8,099 nt of DNA, from assembly GCA_002393835.1 (NCBI GenBank), contig DGTW01000276.1, positions 1-8,099 of the forward strand, given 5' to 3'. The translations under genes were made by a program, and so were the position numbers. Positions 1-6,016 of this stretch are shown here, piece after piece. The notes under the pieces are model-generated. The model searched no databases, was not told the origin of the DNA, and saw only the letters and a program-made list of their open reading frames with translations. Source of the DNA: Treponema sp. UBA4326. GTDB taxonomy: Bacteria; Spirochaetota; Spirochaetia; Treponematales; Treponemataceae. The first letter of the stretch is position 1; each line of letters starts with the position of its first letter.

Positions 1-16
1 TCACCGAGACTCGCCT

Positions 17-40
17 AAAAACTTGCCTCGCAAGTTTTTT
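17..40. terminator. Perfect hairpin with T-run, likely terminator of an upstream gene
   Basis: Ten bases at 17-26 (AAAAACTTGC) are perfectly complementary to 30-39 (GCAAGTTTTT), with a three-base CTC loop. The right arm ends in six Ts (35-40) and the left arm starts with five As, so the hairpin could end transcription from either side. The gene it would serve on the left lies outside the window. The stem's only G/C pairs are near the loop, so it may be modest in strength. Confidence 0.6.
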
Positions 41-52
41 CGCCTTCGGCGA
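40..52. repeat. Short GC-rich hairpin next to the terminator-like stem
   Basis: TCGCC (40-44) pairs with GGCGA (48-52) around a TTC loop. It directly abuts the stem at 17-39 and lies in a locally GC-rich stretch (40-78), unlike the A/T-rich leader that follows. The pair of hairpins looks like a dispersed intergenic repeat unit, but only one copy is visible here, so that is inference. Confidence 0.4.
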
Positions 53-86
53 CCGGCTCCCTACCCGCAACGCCCCGATTTTTCCA

Positions 87-115
87 TTGCTAATTTATCA
101 TTTCTAATTTATAAT
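87..115 (+). promoter_or_regulatory. Vegetative promoter of rsmI, leaderless geometry
   Basis: A -35 element TTGCTA (87-92, 4 of 6 consensus bases) and a perfect -10 TATAAT (110-115) are separated by exactly 17 bases. The ATG of rsmI begins at 122, only six bases after the -10. Transcription would therefore start on or next to the start codon. No Shine-Dalgarno sequence is present in the A/T-rich bases before the ATG, which agrees with a leaderless message. The -10 also lies in a small palindrome, CTAATT (104-109) and AATTAG (113-118). Confidence 0.65.
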
Positions 116-121
116 TAGATA

Positions 122-817
122 ATGTCTACCTTATATATCGTTGGAACACCGATTGGTAATCTTGGTGATATTACATTTCGAGCCGTTGAGACTTTCAAAT
201 CTGTTGATGTGGTTGCCGCGGAAGACACCCGGCACACTCTCCAGTTATTGAATCACCTCGAAATCAGAAAACCGCTCGTATCCTGCCGTTCTCAGAACGA
301 GGAAGCAGCGAGCCAGAAGATTATCAGGATGCTTGACGAAGGTCAGACGGTAGCCTATGCAAGCGATGCAGGCACCCCGGGCATTTCTGATCCAGGGGCA
401 ATTCTTGCAGGGCTGGCACGAAAAGCAGGACACACAGTAGTTCCAATTCCGGGAGCAAGCGCCTTTGCCTCACTGGTGAGCGTTGCAGGAGCCGGCGGCA
501 AAACCCTTGTTTTTGAGGGTTTTCTTTCGCCAAAACCCGGGCGGCGCCGAAGCCGTTTAAAGGAGCTAATGGAAATGGAAGCGGCAATAGTTCTGTACGA
601 ATCTCCGTTCAGAATTGTTAAACTTTTAACTGATATTGCCGATATTGATAGTGAACGGCGTGTAGTTGTAGGTCGCGAGCTGACCAAAATGCACGAAGAG
701 ATAGTAGAGGGGACTGCTCAGGAATTGCTTGAAAATTTTGCCTCAAGAAGCAAAATTCAAGGTGAATTCGCAGTATTTATCTCGCAAGAGATGACAAAAA
801 TCTTCAAAAAATTCTAA
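122..817 (+). CDS. rsmI: 16S rRNA (cytidine-1402 2'-O)-methyltransferase RsmI, C-terminally short
   Basis: This is a tetrapyrrole-methylase-fold enzyme that uses S-adenosylmethionine to methylate the 2'-OH of C1402 in the decoding centre of 16S rRNA. Family motifs are clear: TPIGNLGDIT (residues 9-18), AEDTRHT (33-39), SDAGTPGISDPG (81-92), PIPGASA (108-114), YESPFR (159-164), GRELTKMHEE (184-193) and GEFAVFI (214-220). The protein has 231 residues, whereas the E. coli enzyme has about 286. It stops just after the catalytic domain and lacks the usual C-terminal helical tail of about 50 residues. The reading frame is otherwise clean, so this looks like a natural short form and not a frameshift. 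The SYHNENE-like segment of many homologues reads SCRSQNEEA (54-62). The start at 122 follows a promoter directly and has no ribosome binding site. The TAA stop overlaps the flgM promoter. Confidence 0.95.
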   Translation: MSTLYIVGTPIGNLGDITFRAVETFKSVDVVAAEDTRHTLQLLNHLEIRKPLVSCRSQNEEAASQKIIRMLDEGQTVAYASDAGTPGISDPGAILAGLARKAGHTVVPIPGASAFASLVSVAGAGGKTLVFEGFLSPKPGRRRSRLKELMEMEAAIVLYESPFRIVKLLTDIADIDSERRVVVGRELTKMHEEIVEGTAQELLENFASRSKIQGEFAVFISQEMTKIFKKF

Positions 818-841
818 AGAATTTTCTGAAGATACCGATAA
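815..841 (+). promoter_or_regulatory. Sigma-28 (FliA) flagellar promoter for flgM
   Basis: TAAA at 815-818, then exactly 15 bases, then ACCGATAA at 834-841. The established sigma-28 consensus is TAAA-N15-GCCGATAA, so all four -35 bases and seven of eight -10 bases match with ideal spacing. The TAAA contains the rsmI stop codon. A start around 848 would leave a leader of roughly 20 bases carrying the ribosome binding site AGGCAGG just before the flgM ATG at 867. FlgM binds sigma-28, so this arrangement implies feedback control. Confidence 0.85.
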
Positions 842-866
842 TTAAAGAGTAAAAGGCAGGTTAGCT

Positions 867-1154
867 ATGATGATTGGAAGAATTGACAATGTAAATCCTC
901 TTAACAATGTTCAGAATGTTCGTCGCACACAGGCTAAAGAAAATACATATTCTACAGCAGATTCAGTAAGTGTTTCTGATGAGGCTAAGGCAGCAGCAGA
1001 GGCTTACTACTTGAATCAGGTTGCGGAAGAAACACCTGACATTCGCCAGGATCTCGTTGCCGCCATCAAAGAGAAGATTAAGGATCCAAACTACTTGAAT
1101 CAGGCTGTTATTGCTTCAACAGCCGATAGAATTCTTGCAAGCTATGGGCTTTAA
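867..1154 (+). CDS. flgM: Anti-sigma-28 factor FlgM
   Basis: FlgM is a small, largely unfolded protein that holds sigma-28 inactive until the flagellar hook-basal body is finished and FlgM is exported. At 95 residues it has the usual family size. The N-terminus (residues 1-30) is polar and Asn-rich, as expected for the exported disordered part. The diagnostic core begins at DSVSVSDEAKAAAEAYY (32-48), followed by a PDIRQD helix start near 56-61 and an amphipathic C-terminus ending ADRILASYGL that would form the sigma-binding helices. AGGCAGG at 854-860 is the ribosome binding site. A second ATG follows directly at 870, so either could be used. The gene has its own sigma-28 promoter and a terminator right behind it, so it is probably a single-gene transcript. 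It contains an exact in-phase 15-base direct repeat, annotated separately. Confidence 0.9.
   Translation: MMIGRIDNVNPLNNVQNVRRTQAKENTYSTADSVSVSDEAKAAAEAYYLNQVAEETPDIRQDLVAAIKEKIKDPNYLNQAVIASTADRILASYGL
1006..1104 (+). repeat. 15-base direct repeat inside flgM
   Basis: ACTACTTGAATCAGG occurs at 1006-1020 and again at 1090-1104, exactly identical and 84 bases (28 codons) apart, in the same reading frame. Both copies encode a YLNQ segment, one in each of the two predicted helical parts. The flanking bases differ. Confidence 0.8.
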
Positions 1155-1180
1155 TTAAAAGGCAACGGTGTCGCTTACAG

Positions 1181-1207
1181 AAAGACGGATTTTTTCCGTC
1201 TTTTTTT
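1181..1207 (+). terminator. Rho-independent terminator of flgM
   Basis: AAAGACGGA (1181-1189) pairs with TCCGTCTTT (1195-1203) around a five-T loop, and the T-run extends through 1207. It starts 26 bases after the flgM stop. The GACGG core recurs in the terminator at 7709-7808. The next gene starts only 20 bases after it, so that gene needs read-through or a promoter I could not identify. Confidence 0.85.
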
Positions 1208-1226
1208 GTTTAACAGGAATTAAAAA

Positions 1227-2375
1227 ATGGCAGATTTTTCATTTAAGGTTTCACCAAATATTCTTTTAGGTTCTTATTCAGCAAGCAGAATTGGCTCGTC
1301 TCTTCTTTCTTACGGCACAAAATTCATGGTGATTTTGGACCCGATTCTTCGGGAAAACGGAACTTCAGAAAAAATCGCAAAGGCACTGGACGACAAAAAA
1401 ATCAATTATTTCCTTTTCGACGAGCTTTCAGCAGCTGGGGATTCAGAAATTTTAGGCCGCTGCCTCAAACTTGCCCGGGAAGCTCATATTCACGGAGTGA
1501 TTGCTGTCGGCGGAGGAAAACCAATCAGCATCGCTCGTGCTACCTGTGCCCTCTACAATGAAATCCACGACCTCTACGACTTTCTCGACGGCTCTATTCC
1601 ACAAACAGCTTCCCTTCCACTAATCTGCATACCGACCACAATTCGTGATGCCTTTGTATTCACGGATACAATTCCCCTTGTGGATGCTCGAAGCTCTACC
1701 CTAAAACTTTTGAAAGCTCAGCACGGAATTTCCAAGCTGGTTCTCTTTGACCCGACTTTGACGGCAACACTCACTGAAAATCAGATTGATTCCATGTCCC
1801 TTGAAACTCTCTGCCTTGCCACAGAAAGCTACCTTTCCCAAAGGGAGAATTTTTTCAGCGACATGATGGCAGAAAAAGCCGTTGAGATTCTGGGCTATGC
1901 CCTGGAAGGCTCACAAACCCTTACAATCACCACTCCAAAAGAAGAATTATTGTCAGAAGGTGGTTGCATGGCTTCCCTCGCGGCGGCAACATCATCAGTT
2001 GGAATAGCTTCCCTTCTTTCAATGTGCATTAATGCCCGATATAAAATTTCCCGCTCTTTGGTCACGACGATTTTATTCCCCTATATGGTGGAAGAATGTG
2101 CCAAATTTAAGGCTGACCGTGTGGCAGAACTTGCAAAAAAAATGAATATCGCTCAAAGCGAGCAGTCAAACGAAGATGCGGCAAAAGCCTTCGCAGAATA
2201 CATCCGGCAAAAAATCGCAAAGGCAAACCTTCCAGCACGAATCAAGGACTTGTCAATATCGCTGGAGCAACTGGCCCTGGCCGCTGAAGATGCAGGCCAG
2301 CTGGACATCGTTCATTCACTTCCACGAAGCATGAACAGCGATGATTTGTTCGCAATGATAAAAACGGCATTTTAA
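1227..2375 (+). CDS. Degenerate iron-containing alcohol dehydrogenase family protein
   Basis: The 382-residue length and layout match group III (Fe-dependent) alcohol dehydrogenases: an N-terminal nucleotide-binding part with VGGGKPISIARA (94-105), IPTT (135-138), DPTLTATL (175-182) before the helical domain, and a C-terminal NSDDLFAMIKTAF typical of the family. However, key positions are lost. In the usual GGGSxxD motif the Asp is Ser101. GTGSE after IPTT is replaced by IRDAF. The metal-binding D-A-L-T-H segment reads E-T-L-C-L (193-197). The two distal His ligands (VHAMAH and PHGVANA in active enzymes) align with IASLLS (260-265) and SRSLVTT (275-281). Classical metal-dependent dehydrogenase activity is therefore unlikely; it may be a repurposed or binding protein. 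AGGA at 1215-1218 is a well-placed ribosome binding site. The TrmH gene follows after 21 bases, so the two are probably cotranscribed. No substrate can be named. Confidence 0.8.
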   Translation: MADFSFKVSPNILLGSYSASRIGSSLLSYGTKFMVILDPILRENGTSEKIAKALDDKKINYFLFDELSAAGDSEILGRCLKLAREAHIHGVIAVGGGKPISIARATCALYNEIHDLYDFLDGSIPQTASLPLICIPTTIRDAFVFTDTIPLVDARSSTLKLLKAQHGISKLVLFDPTLTATLTENQIDSMSLETLCLATESYLSQRENFFSDMMAEKAVEILGYALEGSQTLTITTPKEELLSEGGCMASLAAATSSVGIASLLSMCINARYKISRSLVTTILFPYMVEECAKFKADRVAELAKKMNIAQSEQSNEDAAKAFAEYIRQKIAKANLPARIKDLSISLEQLALAAEDAGQLDIVHSLPRSMNSDDLFAMIKTAF

Positions 2376-2396
2376 CAAATCAGCATAGAAAGAAAA

Positions 2397-3242
2397 ATGA
2401 TTGAGCCACACAAACTAAATCAGCTGCAACCGGGGCAGAAAAGACGGAAACTGGCGCTTACATTCGGGGCCCTGGAGCGAGATGTTGACGGAATCCCTGA
2501 AAAGGGCAATGAATACAATTTCAAGTCAATTCCCCGTGCCGAATATATCAAAAAACTCATTTCAATCGTAATTCAGGATGAGGAACTTCCGCCGGAAAGC
2601 AAGGCTCAGTTAGAGGAAGTTCTGGAAAGAGAGCCTTTTGACGAAAAACGAGCCTGCAATCTTGCCCGCAACAACCTTCTGGCAATAATCGGGACTTTTC
2701 CGGCTGAATGGGATTTAATTATAGCCCCGCACGCTTCCCCGCTTGACGAAAAGGGGCTCGTAAAGCAGAGGGATTTTTTTCCTGGAGTCTTTGTTTACGC
2801 TGAAGATATCCGCTCTCCTTTTAACTGCGGCTCTATTTTTCGAACGGCAGAGGCAATGGGGGCAGAAAAAGTCCTTATTTCCCCCATGTGCATTGACCCA
2901 AATCATCCGAAAGCCCTTAGAAGCGGAATGGGCTGCATTGAGACAATCGGCTTTGAAAGAAAGAGCATTCCAGAGCTTGAGAAATTTGCCAGAGAAAACG
3001 AGCTTCCGATTTTTGTCCTGGAAACAGGCGGAAGCGACATTGAAGAATTTGAATTTCCACAAAGAGGAATTTGCATTATCGGCTCAGAAGAACTTGGCGT
3101 AAGCCCGCAGGCACTTAATGCGGCAAGCTACGGACGGGTTTCTATTCCGATGAAAGGTCTTAAAGCATCTCTGAATGTAGGCGTGGCATACGGCATTTTA
3201 ATGCAGGCCTGGGTAAGGAAACTGACGGAAAAGGACTCCTAG
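2397..3242 (+). CDS. TrmH/SpoU-family RNA 2'-O-methyltransferase
   Basis: The C-terminal half (about residues 130-275) is a SPOUT fold with all three family motifs: motif 1 SPFNCGSIFRTAEAMG (140-155) with the invariant Asn143 and catalytic Arg149, motif 2 IIGSEELGVS (227-236), and motif 3 SIPMKGLKASLNVGVAYGIL (249-268) that forms the trefoil-knot SAM pocket. It would methylate a ribose 2'-OH in tRNA or rRNA, probably as a dimer. The first 130 residues do not look like the usual compact substrate-binding domain of RlmB-type proteins. They are charged and helical, with a basic patch QKRRK near 14-18 that could contact RNA. The target nucleotide cannot be told from sequence. The start has only a weak purine stretch (AGAAAGAA) upstream. 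The gene is the last on this strand before a convergent gene. Confidence 0.9.
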   Translation: MIEPHKLNQLQPGQKRRKLALTFGALERDVDGIPEKGNEYNFKSIPRAEYIKKLISIVIQDEELPPESKAQLEEVLEREPFDEKRACNLARNNLLAIIGTFPAEWDLIIAPHASPLDEKGLVKQRDFFPGVFVYAEDIRSPFNCGSIFRTAEAMGAEKVLISPMCIDPNHPKALRSGMGCIETIGFERKSIPELEKFARENELPIFVLETGGSDIEEFEFPQRGICIIGSEELGVSPQALNAASYGRVSIPMKGLKASLNVGVAYGILMQAWVRKLTEKDS

Positions 3243-3326
3243 AAACTTGCCCAAAAATTGAAGCCGCAAAACTGCAAATCCTGCTGCCTTCAAGCCCCGC
3301 TCTCGCAAAAAGCTCATGTTTTTTAA
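3243..3326. other. Convergent intergenic gap without a strong terminator
   Basis: These 84 bases separate the 3' ends of the TrmH gene and the HDOD gene. A six-base inverted repeat TTGAAG (3258-3263) and CTTCAA (3288-3293) encloses 24 bases. A weak A/T stem, AAAAA at 3307-3311 with the T-run at 3319-3324, lies near the HDOD stop. Neither is a convincing rho-independent terminator, so termination may be inefficient or factor-dependent. Confidence 0.4.
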
Positions 3327-4829
3327 TTAGTCTTCTTTGAATGCCGCAGTAAGCTTGTCTGAGATTTTTCGCAGCTGAGACTCGCTTGAAATTCCGAACA
3401 ATTTTAACACATCCAGATCAAACTGATAGTAGTCAACTTCATGGGTCTCGAAGTGAGCAATCATGTCAGCAAGATAAACGAGTGAAGTCAGTTTTTTTGT
3501 TGAGGAAGGAGCCAAATCCGGCTCATGGTGATGACGAATAACGGAGATGATAATGGTTGGGAAATTCCATTTTTCGGCAATGAGAGCGCCAATTTCGGCA
3601 TGATTTACGCCGGCCAAGAGCTTTTCAAAAACATCGGCAGAAACATTTCGCTGGCGGCAGATGTCTTTTATACCGTCAAGGAAATCTGGGCGGGCCATCG
3701 TAAAGACCAGTTTTCCCATGTCGTGAAGAAGTCCGCAAATGTAGGCATCGTCCACCAAATCCCTGTCTGAAGCACAGAAATTGCGGGCAAGATTGTAAGC
3801 ATAGAAAGCCACGCGATTTGCATGAACCCAAAGAGTTTTTCGAGACTCTCCTCCAAGCCCGCTAAGCTGCTGGACTGAGCTTACGGAAAGAATCATGTTT
3901 TTGATGCCGCGGGTTCCCACCAGCTTTACCGCGTCCGCAATGCTGATGCAGGGAGAGGCCAGAGCAAAAGTGACAGAATTGACAAGGCGGAGCAAATCCG
4001 TAGTGAGGGAAACATCGCTTGAAATTGCCTTTGCTATTTCGCTGAGTTTTGTGTTTGAATCGTTGATGAGGCGGTTTATCCTTACGATGCTTTCCGGAAA
4101 CTGGGGAATATCGTCGATGAGCTTTATAAACTCGTGGGAAGCCGTGTTCAGTTCCCTTTGGGTCTTGTCGTTTATTGGAAGAATGATTCGAGTGATTGTC
4201 TCGCCGTTTTCGTTGAGAATCTGGAAATTTTCTTCGGTGAGGCCGATTTTTTCCAGCATGAGAATCATAATGATGATGCCAAGACCCGCACCCTCAGACT
4301 GGTCGATGACTTGGTTCATGGCCTGGTCGACGGAAGTGTATTGCTGGGCACGGCTCAGCTTGTCGTGCATTCGCTTGTATTCACGGAAAGTTAGCTCAGA
4401 GTTGTTTCTTACTTCGATTTTGATGCGGTTGTTGCGAGTTTGCAGAATGAGTTTTACATACAAGCCGCTTTGTTTTTGCAGACCGAGATAGTAGCGGATG
4501 TTGTTAAGGGTGTCTTCCTTAAAGCTCTGCATTCCCTTTTCGTAATCGGCATCGTCAAAAAGGTTGAGTTTTTTTTCGTGAAAATAAATTCGCTTTGTGT
4601 TGGCTTTTTTGGCGTTTGTGACCAGCTCATTGAGGCAGTATTTGAGGTAGGATTCCATGTGTTCCTGACCAAGCTCTGCAAGGAAGGCAGCAAGCACTTC
4701 TTCCATATACTCTGACATTTCGCGGGGAAGAGTGTATGTGGTAATAGACAGCGGAATACCGGCACGAATAGCCATTTTGATTTTTGAGTTATCTAGACTG
4801 ACTTTTTGCGTTTTTTGAGCCTGCTGCAT
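3327..4829 (-). CDS. GHKL-ATPase-like / HDOD-domain fusion protein
   Basis: Numbering is from the ATG at 4829 (500 residues). The N-terminal 220 residues resemble a histidine-kinase-type ATPase: an N-box LNELVTNAKKAN (66-77), a strand ending VRNNS (140-144) where the DxGxG box would be, and a glycine-rich EGAGLGI (179-185). The usual G1-box Asp is absent, so ATP binding is uncertain. There is no His-phosphoacceptor domain or membrane segment, so it is a soluble protein. Residues about 230-460 are an HDOD domain: the helical start DDIPQFPESIVRI (239-251), then H336, H369-D370 in LLHDMGKL, H410, a HHH run at 433-435 and D455, so HD-type metal ligands appear kept, although HDOD proteins are usually regarded as regulatory. 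An upstream in-frame TTG at 4877 and an ATG at 4847 are possible starts, but neither has a ribosome binding site. The 4829 ATG sits six bases behind a TATAAT. It is probably a signalling or regulatory protein; its role is unknown. Confidence 0.85.
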   Translation of the reverse strand: MQQAQKTQKVSLDNSKIKMAIRAGIPLSITTYTLPREMSEYMEEVLAAFLAELGQEHMESYLKYCLNELVTNAKKANTKRIYFHEKKLNLFDDADYEKGMQSFKEDTLNNIRYYLGLQKQSGLYVKLILQTRNNRIKIEVRNNSELTFREYKRMHDKLSRAQQYTSVDQAMNQVIDQSEGAGLGIIIMILMLEKIGLTEENFQILNENGETITRIILPINDKTQRELNTASHEFIKLIDDIPQFPESIVRINRLINDSNTKLSEIAKAISSDVSLTTDLLRLVNSVTFALASPCISIADAVKLVGTRGIKNMILSVSSVQQLSGLGGESRKTLWVHANRVAFYAYNLARNFCASDRDLVDDAYICGLLHDMGKLVFTMARPDFLDGIKDICRQRNVSADVFEKLLAGVNHAEIGALIAEKWNFPTIIISVIRHHHEPDLAPSSTKKLTSLVYLADMIAHFETHEVDYYQFDLDVLKLFGISSESQLRKISDKLTAAFKED

Positions 4830-4835
4830 TATTCC

Positions 4836-4864
4836 ATTATAAAGCATTATTTTGATTTTGAAAA
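4836..4864 (-). promoter_or_regulatory. Promoter of the HDOD gene, leaderless geometry
   Basis: On the - strand a perfect TATAAT (4841 to 4836) lies 17 bases after TTTTCA (4864 to 4859, 4 of 6 -35 bases). Six bases (GGAATA) separate the -10 from the ATG at 4829, the same spacing as at rsmI. The purines GGAA are too close to the ATG for a normal Shine-Dalgarno contact and would probably not be transcribed. The gap between the divergent genes is 71 bases. On the other strand a TACAAT (4865-4870) could serve the rightward gene, but no matching -35 was found. Confidence 0.6.
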
Positions 4865-4900
4865 TACAATAAGACAAGTGTTGTGCAAAAAGGAAGATTC

Positions 4901-6016
4901 ATGCAAAATAAGGGTATGTTTGACTCTTTTCTCGCACAGATTCTCGTGCTCCTGATGATTTTTTTCTGTTCAGTCAGAGTTTTCTTTTTGCGTCATTCCA
5001 GAATTGACTGTCTGGCCGCTTTTGCACCAATGGCCCTTGTAATTTCCATACTTACTTTTCTATGCTTTGATTTTTCCTTGCAGACTCTGGCCGTATTCGC
5101 CCTTTCAATCATCGTTTTCATTACGAATTTCCGTGCTTTTCTCCGACTCAATGCAAAGCTCATTGTTGACACTTACGGCATTCCTTTCATTATTTTTTCC
5201 ATTCTCAACCTCATAATAGCCCTGGCACTTGCAGCCCTCATAATTCTTTTCAGGCCTGTAAAATACAACGCAAAAGATTTCAACATCAGCAAAAGCCAGC
5301 TAATCCTGACCGGCAGCACAAGCGACCTTAGAATCAGGGAAAGCTACTTTACGGGCGAAAGATTTTCAGGAAAGCTTTATATTTACAAGCCAGTCATTCA
5401 TGATGATATAACAGCCAGCCTTTATTCAGAAAATCCTGTCATAATTTTTTCGCCTGGAATCCGAGCCTGCGTGCAGAATTACGAGCCTTACCTCATGCTT
5501 TTGGCTCAAAAGGGCTATACAGTCCTCGCAGCAGATTTTTACACAAAAGACCTGCATTTGCTTTCCAAAAATTCAGAAAGTCCGACAGAAAAATACATTC
5601 TCGAATCTAAATTTTTCAGAAGATTTGCGGCAATCAAGGCGGAAGGTGAAAATCCCGATGATTTTGCAAAACTTCTCATGGAAGAAAAAAAACAGGCGAC
5701 AAAAAAATATTCCGCCCTCACGAGAATTGCCCTGGAGCTTTTTGGTGACGAAACAAAAACTTTTTATGTAGTTGACGGAGTTGATTTTGACTCAATTTAC
5801 GCCGTCATCGATGAATTTAACACGGAGCCATATTCAAACGCAAAGGGTTTTTTCTCAATGAACAGAGTTGATGAATACAAAACCAGCGGATACGGCTTCA
5901 TCGAGCAAACGGATGTGCTTTTTGCCTGGCACAAGGGCTTTGAACGGGAAAACAAATTTTTCATTCCAAGATATGTGGCAAACAAAACAATCACGGCAAT
6001 AGGAGAGGCAAAATGA
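4901..6016 (+). CDS. Membrane-anchored alpha/beta-hydrolase-like protein, catalytic serine not found
   Basis: The ATG at 4901 is chosen over an in-frame GTG at 4883 because AAGGAAG lies 5 bases upstream of it; this gives 371 residues. Four hydrophobic segments are seen at about 10-30, 37-56, 60-77 and 93-117, followed by a soluble domain to the C-terminus. Residues 179-217 (NPVIIFSPGIRACVQNYEPY, then LLAQKGYTVLAADF) closely recall the start of alpha/beta hydrolases of the PAF-acetylhydrolase/chlorophyllase type, where a strand, an HG-containing oxyanion loop and a second strand ending APD follow each other. Here HG is replaced by PG, and the expected GxSxG elbow is missing. The best-placed segment is FYVVDGVDFDS (288-298), with Asp where Ser would be. 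The fold is thus inferred and the activity doubtful. The gene overlaps the Nif3 gene by four bases (ATGA), so the two are translationally coupled. Confidence 0.7.
   Translation: MQNKGMFDSFLAQILVLLMIFFCSVRVFFLRHSRIDCLAAFAPMALVISILTFLCFDFSLQTLAVFALSIIVFITNFRAFLRLNAKLIVDTYGIPFIIFSILNLIIALALAALIILFRPVKYNAKDFNISKSQLILTGSTSDLRIRESYFTGERFSGKLYIYKPVIHDDITASLYSENPVIIFSPGIRACVQNYEPYLMLLAQKGYTVLAADFYTKDLHLLSKNSESPTEKYILESKFFRRFAAIKAEGENPDDFAKLLMEEKKQATKKYSALTRIALELFGDETKTFYVVDGVDFDSIYAVIDEFNTEPYSNAKGFFSMNRVDEYKTSGYGFIEQTDVLFAWHKGFERENKFFIPRYVANKTITAIGEAK

Noticed and set aside
1122..1129. GCCGATAG inside flgM as a second sigma-28 -10 box
   Set aside because: No TAAA lies 15 bases upstream, so it is probably chance.
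1154..1226. Promoter for the dehydrogenase-like gene
   Set aside because: TTTAAT at 1150-1155 lacks a matching -35, and nothing convincing lies between the terminator and the ATG.
3243..3293. AAACTTGCC at 3244-3252 as a second copy of the hairpin repeat at 17-39
   Set aside because: Only nine bases are shared and the complementary right arm is missing.
3895..4491. 198-codon open frame on the + strand opposite the HDOD gene
   Set aside because: It has no recognisable domain and no ribosome binding site; the opposite strand encodes clear GHKL-like and HDOD motifs.
4852..4870. TTGATT and TACAAT as a promoter for the rightward gene at 4901
   Set aside because: The two boxes are only 7 bases apart, and no -35 box lies 16-18 bases before TACAAT.
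4830..4877. Longer HDOD start at the TTG (4877) or ATG (4847)
   Set aside because: Neither has a Shine-Dalgarno sequence, the added residues would be encoded by the -35/-10 region, and the 4829 ATG fits the promoter spacing seen at rsmI. It is not excluded.
4883..4900. GTG start six codons upstream of the hydrolase-like gene
   Set aside because: The ATG at 4901 has AAGGAAG at proper distance, while the GTG has no such signal.
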